A DNA stretch of 64,000 nucleotides, taken from assembly GCF_020509005.1 (NCBI RefSeq), contig NC_063023.1, positions 1,488,001-1,552,000 of the forward strand, in the 5' to 3' direction. Shown here piece after piece: positions 52,381-63,014 of the stretch (positions are counted from its first letter, which is position 1; every line of letters begins with the position of its first letter). The stretch is from Fulvia fulva (lineage: Eukaryota; Ascomycota; Dothideomycetes; Mycosphaerellales; Mycosphaerellaceae). The position numbers and the translations under genes were made by a program. Under the pieces are notes generated by a model. The model ran no database searches. It saw only the letters and a program-made list of their open reading frames with translations, and was not told the DNA's origin.

Positions 52381-55269
52381 ATGGCGTCCGACAACTCGAG
52401 CCAGTCATCTCGACCACCAATGACGGTCCTCGAGCTGATCGCCTTTGTCAAGAAAGAGCTCGACACCGATGAGGAGCGTCAGGCGAAGATCGCGCTCGCC
52501 GGAGATGGTGGCAGCGGCGTGGTGCCAGAGAAGGCACACTCAGGCCACACTCTGGACTTGAGCCACAAGAACATTGAGGCGCTGCCGGTTGCGGTGGTGG
52601 CATTGATCAAAGAGCGCGTGGAGAGGTGCGTGGAGGTGGGCAGGCGGAGAAGATGCTGCCGCGCTGACGGTGACACAGACTTGCACTATCACACAATCCA
52701 CGCATTCAAATACCACTGGAGATTGCTCAGTGTGACAAGCTACGCTACCTCAACCTACGATGGAACAAATTGAGGAAGTTCCCAGACGCGGTCGGTGAAG
52801 AATTCGAGCCAGGAGCAGGGATGAGACATTGACATGGCGCAGGTACTGTCCCTGTCGAGACTGGAAATACTCGACATCAGCAAGAATGCTATCGATGGCA
52901 TCCCAGAGGGCATCCGAAACATGACGAACCTCAAGTTCCTGGCCGTGGCTCGCAATCAAATCCGCCGTCTGCCTCTTGCCCTCGGCGACATGAACCTGGT
53001 CAAACTCAAATTCGACGAGAATCCTATCGAGTTCCCACCAGCTGAGGCACTCAAAGCGTCGGTGGACCGCACAGCCAATATGATCGACTCCGAAAAGGAC
53101 AAGGACATGTGCCAGCATGTGAAGAAGTACATGAAAGTCTGTGCAATGCAAGAGAGTTTGCGCTCGCACTCCTCTCAGGAGAGCATGAGGTGTGTTTGGC
53201 TGGAGCATATTGTCCATGTTGCACACTAACGACCCCCTAGCGAGAGCCAGGAGACTACTCCACGACCTGCCAGACGCGGTGTCACCGGTGGTCGCTTCCC
53301 AGTACGACCGAGCATTTCCAGCATCGATGGTTTCAACCCCAATACCTCCTCGGACTCCCCGCCCAATGCACCACCACCGATCCCCCAGAGATCAACCGAG
53401 AGATGGCATGGCCATGGCGTGTCTTCAAACGATAGGTATCCGTCATCTATGAAGCGCCCACACGTCGCACCCCTGTATACTGGTGGTCTTGAGGCAAGCC
53501 GGAGCAGGAGCGAGACTGTCGCCTCCTCCACAGACTCCATCCGCAAGACCCGCGGCTACGGTTATGTCCCAGGGAGGAAGATCAGCCAGCAAGAGATGAG
53601 AAATCAGCTCTCTGCTCGTTCAAATCCAACGCCTGCACTGACACCTCCACATTCACGCGCCCCAAGCGTGACCTCAAGCTACAACAACTACTTGGCGGTC
53701 GGCAGTGGCAATGAATCGTCATCTGGCGCGGTAAGCCCGATTGACGGCTCATCCATGCGTGCCAAACTATCTCGCAAGCTGGCGAGTCTACCGGAGAGTC
53801 GCAACTCACGTCTGCCAACCATCACCGCCATCAGAGCTGTAAAGCGCGTATTCTATATGCTTGCTCATCTTTATGGTCCAGTGGCAGACATCGCCCAGCA
53901 GCTCGGAGGCAACTCTTCAAGAAAACGCACACGCTTGCAATTGCAGGTCGTCAAAGCGCATGTTCAAAGCACTGAGCTTGATCGTATGCTGAATAAGGCT
54001 AGCGTCACTGTCGAGGACAATCCGGAGATCGACGCGACACTTCTGGCAAACATCATACGCGCTGCGATCAAGTCTCTTCGAGAGCACGGTCTTGTTATCA
54101 ACGAGCTGCGTCGCATCCATGCGCAGGACCTCAAGCAGATCGATGCAATTCACGTACGCTGTGTCATCACAACAGCCTATATGCTCATCATTGAGGCGCG
54201 CAACATCTGTCTCATGCTAGGCTTCAAGATCAAGCCCAAGGCCCAGCGCGACACGATTCGCGCTTCTCAAGCTTGGAGCAGTCGAACGGTGACTCCAACG
54301 CAACCGACGTCCGCAACCAGTAATCGTCGTCGCGGCAATACCATCCTCCCGAGCTCAAGCCATGTTGCCAACGTTCGAGGCATCGCACCTCCGGTGCCTC
54401 TTCACACTGGTAGCAGGACCAACACCATGACATCGATCAGCGCTGCAGCCACACCACGCTACAACAACTATGACCATGTGCAGCCACAGAGTGCATATCC
54501 TTCCCGCAGCAACACGATCCGCAGCAACATGACTGATGTGGAGACCGAAGAGACACCAGAAAGGGTATACTCCAAGCTCAAGGCTTGTTGCAACCTTGCA
54601 AGCCAGGTCCTGCCTACAGTACGCAACGATCTCCTGCAGCGCAAGATTCTGGCCGACAATTCGGGTCAGATGCACAACTCTCGCCAGTATCTCGGAGCTT
54701 TGAAGAGATGCGAGGCCATCGGCCTTCTCAATGAGAAGCTTCTCAGTCGGCTGAGTAATATGAGGATCGTCGACGCTGCGCGTCATCAAAAGGAGTTCTC
54801 GCACATGATTGAAGGCTTTGGAAATGTGAGTATTCCACCCCAAGCGTCTTCACGATACTTTTTGACCTTTCAGCAGGAATGGGCGAACTTCGGTAGCGAA
54901 GTTGCCAACCTTGCATCACAGCGGATTGATCTAGGCAACATTCGGCATGTCCTTCGACCTCTCCAGCACGCGGTCAAGGATGCCAATCGGGCGACACAGC
55001 ACGTTACTCGCACGATCAAGCCGCCACCACACCCTGGCCTCCCGCATCAGCTGAATACCGCGTTGGCACAGCACGCAGGGCAGGTTCCGCCCATGCCAGC
55101 TACTCCATTGGCTGTAGCACTTGGTCCTGCTGCTCAGGCTACAGTGCCGCCGACTCCGACAACATCTTTTCACTCGCCGGAACACTATTTGCAGGATCCC
55201 ATGCGGCGTCCACGGTTGGCCGAGAGAAGTGCAACCACATTGCCACTTCCCAGCTACCCGCGGATATGA
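52381..55269 (+). CDS. SOG2: SOG2-like leucine-rich-repeat protein (RAM/MOR morphogenesis network)
   Basis: Four exons (52381-52625, 52679-52790, 52843-53189, 53241-55269) yield 910 residues. The N-terminal leucine-rich repeats (LDLSHKNIEALP, LRYLNLRWNKLRKFPDA, LEILDISKNAIDGIPEGI, LKFLAVARNQIRRLPLAL) are encoded across three exons. A Ser/Pro-rich linker precedes the SOG2 domain (SRKLASLPESRNSRLP, RVFYMLAHLYGPVADI, LKACCNLASQVLPTVRN). Yeast Sog2 is part of the Cbk1/Mob2 RAM network for cell separation and polar growth. An intron removes the short segment between DA and VLSLSRLE. No lesions. Confidence 0.9.
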
Positions 55270-56080
55270 TTGCGACCGCAATCGAGCATTGGTAAGCACG
55301 TGCAGTGACGTTTATGTTTTGTGGGCGGCGGGTATGAGCACGGGCATGAGCATGAGCATGAGCATTTTCTTTTGGGTGGAGCAATTGGCAAATGGCGTTT
55401 TTGACAAAGGGATGGAGTCGGTTTCAGGGGCGCAGCGAGGACTACCGAAAAACGGACGGAAAAACAACGACAGGACGACTTTACGATACCACGACTACTG
55501 TACTACTACGATCGACTTTTGGCAAGGCGTCATGGGAATGGAAGGGAAAAGCGAAGGAAGGAGCTAGTTCAACAGACCTTGCATCGCGTTGTACCACCAC
55601 TCGCGTTCGGCAAAAGGCAGCGCATTACGACTTCACGACAGCGCACAGAAGACGCACCTCGCGATCATTGGCAAGGGCACGGACAGGCTCATGGAACTGT
55701 ACTTGTAGAGGAGAAAAGGGCGAAGAAAAGAAGTGCTCGGGCACTTCACAAAAAGACATGAAACCGGTGTCATGCATCGGACACGGAATGGAAATGCTCC
55801 AAAAAGCGACGAGCAAATGCGGCTTGCGCTCGATTGTCAAACAGAGCTGTTGTACCATAGCAACGCAAAGCTTGCGCATTGAAGCGCACCACTCTGCAAA
55901 GACTTTCACCTTTCCAGCCCACCACTCCCTGCCATTCTTCATAGTAGTCGTAGTGGGTTCCTTGTCGTGATCGTTGTGTACCCTTCGCAATGCCATCTCT
56001 TCGTCGCATTCCACCACATAGCATCAGTCGAAAGCATTCCCATCGTTGATCGAGATAGATTTCGTAGGAAGGCGATCCGC
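55270..56080. other. Convergent 3' intergenic with a short hexamer repeat
   Basis: 811 bp between SOG2 (+) and ribosomal P1 (-) stops. A GCATGA hexamer repeats about 3.7 times at 55344-55365. ORFs here are G/A-rich shadows; no gene called. Confidence 0.5.
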
Positions 56081-56629
56081 TTAGTCGAAAAGACCGAAGC
56101 CCATGTCCTCGTCGGACTCTTCCTTCTCTGTAACAAACCGTTAGCTTGCTACCCATGATCCCACCTCGCTTTCCGAGATCTGCGGAATCTCTAAACTTAC
56201 CCTCCTCCTTTGCGGCCTCAGCTGGCGCATCAGCAGCGGCATCACCACCTGCGACAGGGGCACCACCAGCAGCGGCTGGGGCGGCACCACCACCGGAGCC
56301 GACGTTCAGTAGCAGCTCCTTGACGTCCTTGCCCTCGAGGGCCTTGGCGAAGAGGGTGGTCCAGATTGGCTCGATGTCAGGGACCTTGGCGGCGGTGATG
56401 AGGGATTGGAGCTTGTCGGCCTGGAGGGGGGTGTCAGTGGTGAGACTGGACGAGGAGAGGTGTAACAGAGGAAGGGTAGGGGAAGAGGGGTTATGCTGGC
56501 GCGCGGCGAGGTATATCGTGATGCTGCGCAGATATGTGTAGAGGGGAATTATGAACATACAGTGATCTCGACACCATCATCGGCGAGGATGAGGGCCGCG
56601 TAGGAAGAGGCGAGCTCGGCGGTGGACAT
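56081..56629 (-). CDS. RPP1: 60S acidic ribosomal protein P1
   Basis: Three exons (56629-56561, 56420-56201, 56127-56081) give 111 residues. The first exon encodes [19 protein letters not shown], the second the dimerisation helices ([38 protein letters not shown]) and the Ala/Gly/Pro hinge. The third encodes the invariant C-terminus [13 protein letters not shown], which contacts GTPase-associated factors on the ribosomal stalk. Two introns of 140 and 73 bp. Length and sequence match the family exactly; highly expressed gene, C-rich codon use. Confidence 0.96.
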
Positions 56630-57081
56630 GTTGACGGACGTCTTGGGAGTGGTATGTGGTTGTAGAAGGGATGAGATGCTAACACGCTCGAAGTGTCGTG
56701 AAAGGCTTCTTCTCGTCGACGATGATGGTGTACAGCAGAACTATCGGTGGTCGCATCCGGTCAACGCCTAAGATCTTTTCGCTTGTGGGAGATATCTTGG
56801 CAAGAAGCGGCGGGTAAAGCCGGCGATTGCTGAATGCCTGAATTGATGCCCGATATGATGCAGTTTCCCCGCTGTCGTAATACCGCCCGCCGCTCTGGAA
56901 CCGGAAGGAACGCTTGTGCGATCTGAAGAAACGATTGTGTCCCTTGCTGCGGCATGAACGACTCAATACTATGAGCCACTTTCACCTCCAGCGACAGTGA
57001 CCCAACCTGCCACTAACCAATACTTAATACCTCTGCAATCAACGTCGACAGTACAAGCACCACCCCCCACTCTCTCCCACC
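56630..57081. promoter_or_regulatory. Divergent promoter region (P1 / CUB1-like)
   Basis: 452 bp between divergent starts of two housekeeping genes; no element identified. Confidence 0.45.
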
Positions 57082-58619
57082 ATGTCCGGCACCGATTCCC
57101 CTCACCATCGCGTGCCACTCGATCCCAAGGAGCAGCCCATCCTCGACCGCATCCTCATAATCCGAGACCACCTCTCCCTCCTCAAACAAGACCGCACCAC
57201 CTACGTCAAGTCCGCCGATGTCACAAAATACTACACCCAACTCATCGAGCAAGTCGAGCTCCTCAACCGCATCCGCTCCGACAAGCGCAATGAGCAGAAC
57301 CGCGTTGACACCGTCTTGGACGATTGTTTCCGTCTGATCTCCCTCTTCTTCCTCACGATAGGGAGGAACCGCGAAGCGCCTGCGATATACTCTGCCGTCT
57401 CGACCGTGAAGCGCTTACTGGATCACTTGAAAGAGGCGGGGTTCTATCTTCCTGCTGACCTGAAGAGTATTAGCGAGCATGTGGAGAAGTGGGAGCAGAC
57501 GATTGAGAGGGGGAGGGAGGAGCATAGTCATCATATCTTGACGCTGTTGGAGGCGAGGATTGGGGTCTGCAGGACTACATTGAGAGAGTTGCAGGCGCCA
57601 CTTGCGAATTTGGAGGGAAGGATGATGAGGCTTTACGAGAAGCTGGTGAGCATACTGAGGAGTCTGAGTGCTTGCAATTGTCGGAGCAAGGTATGTTAGC
57701 ATGGATATGCTGGAGAATTGTGGATGTTTGGCTGACTTCCGGCAGTATCCGGAGAAGGAGGTTGAGGATTTTCGTCAGCAGCTTCTAGCGATCCAGGATG
57801 AGGTTCATTTTGAGAATGATCCACATGAGGGCAAGACTGCCGAGGAGGTGTATGTCGAGCGTTTGGCCATGATTCAGATTTGCGAGACGTGCCAACAGCC
57901 ACCTGAGGTGGTGGTCAAGTCGCTCTTGGCGAGATGTTTGTTGTGGGTGGAGATCATTGAGCAAAAGTACGTGTCTCATCTTCGTTCCGGTGGGGCATAT
58001 CACTGACGACCTTCCTAGACGCGGCAAGATCGATCCACGCTTCCAGGACCAATTCGACAGATTACTCAAAATCCGCAATACCCTTGAGAACGCCTCATTG
58101 ACACAAGCCTGGTCACTTCGCGAGACCGATCTCTACGACTTCCAACGGACACTTGATCGAGTTGATGAAGCTCGCGTCGATGGCCAATTCCTCGACGCAG
58201 AAGGCAAGCCGTCGGATCTTCATGCTCAACGAACACTACTCTACCTTCTGCGAAAGGGCTACGCCATGATCTACCAATACATCATCTCCTCGGAGCCAGT
58301 ATCAGAAGCTCTCCTACCGATCTACAATCAGCTCTTGACTCTGAAGAAGTGCCTCGTCGAGGTGAAGAAAGCTGGCGGTGTCGATTCACCAAGAGAGCTA
58401 TACCCATACAGCATGAAGCTCAACTCAATCGACAACATGAAAAAGGATGGCAAATTCATGATTGGTGATGACATTCCTGAGGGTCAGGCTAGTGTGCAAG
58501 CACTTCTTGCAGAATGCTTTGATCTCGCGTACGATCTGAGGAATGACGCTCAGGAAAAGGATGAACCAGAGCCCGAGGCTGTCAACAGTGTTGGCGTTGG
58601 AATCGAGAATAAAGCATAG
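57082..58619 (+). CDS. CUB1: CUB1/YPL260W-like protein (UPF0662, DUF2408)
   Basis: Three exons (57082-57690, 57746-57966, 58019-58619) encode 476 residues. Typical UPF0662 content: EQPILDRILIIRDHLSLLKQ, YYTQLIEQVELLNRIRSDKR, TLLEARIGVCRTTLRELQ, and in the third exon LLYLLRKGYAMIYQYII and YSMKLNSIDNMKKDGKF. The yeast member CUB1 is linked to DNA-damage and copper phenotypes; biochemical role unknown. The frame ends in TAG at 58617, but the same frame stays open for 73 further codons ending in an acidic block (DDDGEEDEIDEEDDEF) and WGEFEVIDED before TAG at 58839. The true C-terminus may therefore lie at 58841. Confidence 0.85.
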
Positions 58620-58841
58620 GAGCCTAACAGTGCTGGCTGGAATTGTTGCGACGATGGATTTTCTTGCTTGGCGAGGCGTTCGGGAACGGATACTACCACG
58701 GCTGGGGAGGCACTTTCCAGGCATGATGATGATGGCGAAGAAGATGAGATCGACGAAGAGGATGATGAGTTCCATGATGCTGTGGAGGCGCCTGAACGAT
58801 TGGAGACATGGGGTGAATTCGAGGTTATAGACGAGGACTAG

Positions 58842-59189
58842 GGCGTGCGTTGTACATGTTCATCCAGAAAATGACAGGATGGATCTGTAATCGCGAGTGC
58901 GGTATACTTGGTGACATTGATAGTGTAGCTTGGTTGACAGCGACAGGATAGAGGTGTATTGATGTGAATTTGTTGATGTTAAAGCCACCTGTGGCAATCG
59001 AAGCTCACTAGCCATGAGGAGAGGTGTGGTATCTACGCTGCGCGACGGTGAATGCTCGACGCATGTGATACTTACGAAGCTGTGACGCAAGAACGTACCA
59101 GCCAACATGTGGGATTGATAGGAAGCAAGCACACTCCACTCACCATCCCGCACGACGCAGCATCAAGCCAACACAGAAGTTCCGAGGCG
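58842..59189. other. Short intergenic
   Basis: 348 bp between CUB1-like and the next plus-strand gene; nothing specific seen. Confidence 0.4.
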
Positions 59190-60128
59190 ATGTCGGACGA
59201 AATTGCTGAAGGCTTCGCGGAGCGCATGCACAACCAATGTAGCGCTGCGCTATCACAGCTCTTCGCTGCTACTATTCGCTGTGGGACTCCACACGAAGAT
59301 GGATTGGACCCGACAAATCATCTTCTGCACAATGCCTCGCTAGTGATGACGGCCGCGGGCGCACCTCGAACGAGTAGACCGTTTCGCTTGATGGATCTCC
59401 CTGGAGAATTGAGGACTCACATCCACGAGGTATAGCCGCCATTGCTTCCAGAGAGGCTGTCACTAACCACAGTCTCTGGTCAGCTCGCATTCGCTCGTGC
59501 TCCGGGGGAGGTCGTCCCCCTCAGAGACAAGCTCCCGGGCATCACCCAACCCAGCAGGCAGCTCCGTCAGGAGACCCTCGAACTCTATCTCAGCATGACA
59601 TCCTTCCGCATAGCACCCGATGATTCCGAGAACGACTATGGCACCTCGCTCGTGCGGCTGAACAACTTGGGGCATAGCCACGCGCGCCTCATGCGTCGCA
59701 TCCGCATCGAAATTCGACCACCAAAGCTACCGGAAGTCGACATTTGGCGATGGTTCCGCCCGTACAATGTCGACGACTACGAGAAATTGATTGTCCAATG
59801 GCGCGATTTCATCCATGCTCTCAAGGATGCCGGTGTGCAAGCTGAACGGCTACCGTGGACTTTGGGCGACCTTTCAGTGCGACATATCACGAGAGCTGGC
59901 TTCATAAGTGCAGCACAGGCGGCACAGATCGCCGCTCTGCACGAACTTATCATCAAACCAGTGCTGCGCCGTGCGGAGTTCTTCCCACTCATAGGATTTG
60001 CCAACGTCGCAGATCGAGTTAGAACCCACGCGAAGGCGGGCTCTGTTGTTGCATTTGACCGCAGGCTGATGGAGCAGATGCCGAAAATTGAGGAGGCGCT
60101 TGCACATCTTGACTGGAAACAGGATTGA
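59190..60128 (+). CDS. DLPxELR (F-box-like) family protein
   Basis: Exons 59190-59429 and 59484-60128 (54 bp intron with CACTAACC branch site) encode 294 residues. The family motif RPFRLMDLPGELRTHIHE ends exon 1 and LAFARAPGE opens exon 2. The same intron position is seen in the broken paralogue at 60631. The body includes PGITQPSRQLRQETLELYL, LMRRIRIEIRPPKLPEVD and LHELIIKPVLRRAEF. Function unknown. Adjacent paralogues indicate tandem duplication. Confidence 0.75.
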
Positions 60129-60630
60129 CGTTGGTAGGACGCCCGGAGGAAGAGTGCGAGGTGCTTTGTGTAGAACAATGCAGTTGAGCAAAGTGGCCTA
60201 TATAGCGACGCGGCTTTATCAAGTGCGAGGGCAGGTGACAACGTTGATTGCCGCCGAGCGCTTGGACTTATTCTTATAGCAAAGGCCTTTGCTCAAACGC
60301 GCTAGCGTGTAGCTCAGCAGTAAGGCCGTACCAATAAGTCGACCTTGTAGCGCGTCGCCGTATATGTTATGCACGGCTAGCGCCCATCAGACAGCCTATT
60401 TAGAAGTGGATTCGAGACCACAGCCGGCGACGTACTTTGTCACCAGCCCTTGGTGTAGTTGCCAACGCTCTTGCCAAGCTGCTCAGTGCATGTGACCGCC
60501 AAGTCCTGCACGGCACCGGCTACGCGCGGGGTGCTGGAAACGCTCATGATTGAAATACTGCAACCTTTTGCACGAATTCCACGGTTGCCTATAGCCACAT
60601 ATTCAATGGGGCGACCTCTGCGACAGCGCA
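60129..60630. other. Intergenic with tRNA-box-like words
   Basis: 502 bp between the two tandem F-box-like paralogues. TAGCTCAGCAGT (about 60308) and GGATTCGAGACC (about 60409) resemble Pol III A and B boxes but are about 100 bp apart and no cloverleaf could be folded by eye. Not called. Confidence 0.35.
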
Positions 60631-61462
60631 ATGTCAAGGCGCAGGAAGAAACGCGCCGGAGCCAAGGCGTTTCGCTTGCTCGATCTACCGGCGGAAATCA
60701 GACACTCTATTTATTCATGAGGTACGCTCCTACTGACCCACGGTCCCTTGGAGACTACCCTGACATGGTTTTGTCCATCAGCTCGCTTTCGCCATGCCAC
60801 CCGACCACACCTTTGACCTCAAGAGAAAGACCCGCGGCATCACCCGAGCCAACCGACAACTCCGCGACGAAACTCTCGGCCTCTTTTTCAACTCGACTCG
60901 ATTTCGCATCAAGCTTTGCGGCCAGAGAGAAGACTATCGCACTTTCATCGGCAAACTCGCCTGCCTAGGTGCTGCTAGGGTTAGTCAGATCCGCAACATC
61001 GCCGCCATTCTGGTTCACTACGAAGACCGACCGCACATCGGAATCTGTGGGTTCCTCGGGACCTACACCATGAGTGGCCGACGAAATTTCCACCGCAGCT
61101 ACGACTGCTTGATCAAGCTCTGGAGCACGGTCATGCACGAACTCACCAAACTGGGTATCCGGCCTGCACAGCTTTCTTGGCCCGGACTTGAAGCTGAGGG
61201 TCCCAGTGGGGCGTACGAAGCCACGGAGGTAGCGGTATTGTATGATAATATTCTCAAGCCGGTGTTGAGTCAGGTACCTGAGTTCGTGGTGGGGTTTCCG
61301 GACGTGAGGGAGAGGGTGAGAGCAGCTACAGGGACCTATGCTGTCGAGGCCGAGAGGGTCAATACGAGCGAGGCTGTGAAGGCGCGGGCAGCTTTTGCAA
61401 GGATTGGCAAAGAGCCCGGTAGAGAACATTGGGCGAAGCTGATGGCGGCTCATTTTGAATGA
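60631..61462 (+). pseudogene. DLPxELR-family gene with a 1-bp frameshift in exon 1
   Basis: The ATG at 60631 opens SRRRKKRAGAKAFRLLDLPAEIR, then TGA at 60718-60720, one base before the splice donor GTACGC at 60722. Exon 2 (60782-61462), read in the frame set by its paralogue at 59190, begins LAFAMPPDH and runs cleanly to FARIGKEPGREHWAKLMAAHFE. Exon 1 is 91 nt instead of a multiple of three. A single extra base near TATTTATTCATGAG would explain both the stop and the frame difference. Exon 2 alone could start at 60794 but would lack the motif. Sequencing error not excluded. Confidence 0.6.
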
Positions 61463-63014
61463 AGTGAATCTCAGCAAGCAGAACACATCTGGCGCGCCGA
61501 TATCTGCATGTGATCATAGCTCAGAATATCAGCTGCTTCATACAGGCCGTTGCCCACTTTACAGCATCAGGGCGCATTGCTACAGAACCGAAGAAGAATG
61601 GCGACGCGCTGTGCCTCGACTACATCCGTCGGACCTTGCTCCTCAGCCACGTGCCAGCTTATCAAAGCGACGGCGTTCGCTTTGGTATCCTGTCGAAGCG
61701 CTCGGCGGCAATCAACTTTGTCACCAGCCTTTGCTCGTTACAGCCGCAAGCTCAGCTTTACTGATCCTTGACCTTACTCTGTCAAGACGAATAGCACCAC
61801 TGAAAGCTCGCTAATCTGATAACTCTTATCATTGAGCGAGATGATGGCGATTTGGCCTGAGATGGTCGAGTACGTATCGTTGTATCTATGCAGAGCAGTC
61901 TGCCCTGTTATACCTCACCCCATCATCACTAAATGGCGTGCATCTACGCAACTCACATCAGCGCTCCCGTCTTCTCTACCAATTCCACGTGTGGCCAATT
62001 ACCCTTTCCCGTCTGATTTACACGGCTTTGCCTCGTTGCACGGTAGATGGTCGCTTCCCTGTGAATAACAGCACCCAAAACTTGCATCCTCGACACAGGT
62101 CTGCGAAGATGTCAGTTAGCACTTGGAGGAAAGGAAATGGGGAGATATGTCTGAACCAGTAAGCCGGAATTGCAAGAGCAGACGCCGCAAGCGCGAGAAC
62201 AGTGGCGCAGATGCTGAGCTTCTTGATGGTTAGATGTCTTGGGCGAAGACTCTGGAGTTGAGACTGGATTAGGAATGCGTGCAGTGGGGCTATATCGTTG
62301 TTCTAGTAGGTTGCGTACCAAGACTACGATATCGCAGCCCGACAAGAAGCCATGGCCTGCCTATTCGTAGCACAATCCTGCGAAGATCTGTAACAGCCAG
62401 ATGAAACCGTGGTCGGCAGCCTGGTACCCGTGATGAGGTCGTGATAAGATAGGTGGCGGGCTGGACTCGGTATGGCGGATGTTCTGCGGCGTTGTCGGTC
62501 CATGGCCTTCACTAAGCGGTTTCCGGATCGTGCAATCGTTGACTATGCTTGGCATAAGGGATAGTGCTTCTGTCGTGCGAGCTACTCTGGGTGTAGTCTG
62601 GGACTTAGGTGTTTCTCGCTTTCTGGCGCTTCGCATAAGTTCGTATTGTGACTCCATCCTCGTCTGGCGAGACTCATAAAGCGCCGATCTTTTGGTCTGG
62701 GCCTGCAGTCAGGCATCCGGTCTCTCGAAAGAGAGCAACGTGTGATTAAGCGTTCTATACATTGCAGCCACCTTACCTTCACCTGTAAGCAGAGACGGTC
62801 ATGTAAAGCGCCTCTCACGTCTTGCCAGCTTCGTCCACGTCGTCCGCGGCGGCGAGCCTCGAGAGTATCTGACAAAGAATGTTAGCACGCCCTTGAACAT
62901 AGTTGCTGTCTACCTTGGGGAGTATAGCCAGCGCCTTGCGCATGGACTGCATAATGATGGAGACGGTCCTCCGAGGTGGTGGAGAGGCATTGAATGTCAT
63001 AGAGTAAAGTCATC
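61463..63014. other. Interval with possible 3' exons of the receptor
   Basis: About 1.5 kb with no firm gene. A GTGCTAAC branch-like site and CTTTGTCAG acceptor (near 62880-62900, minus strand) and a Ser/Thr/Arg-rich open frame at 62361-62657 (minus) could be cytoplasmic-tail exons of the adjoining receptor. They cannot be joined with confidence. Confidence 0.4.

Noticed and set aside
60300..60420. tRNA or SINE with Pol III box A and box B words
   Set aside because: The boxes are about 100 bp apart, the T-arm pairs poorly and no acceptor stem was found.
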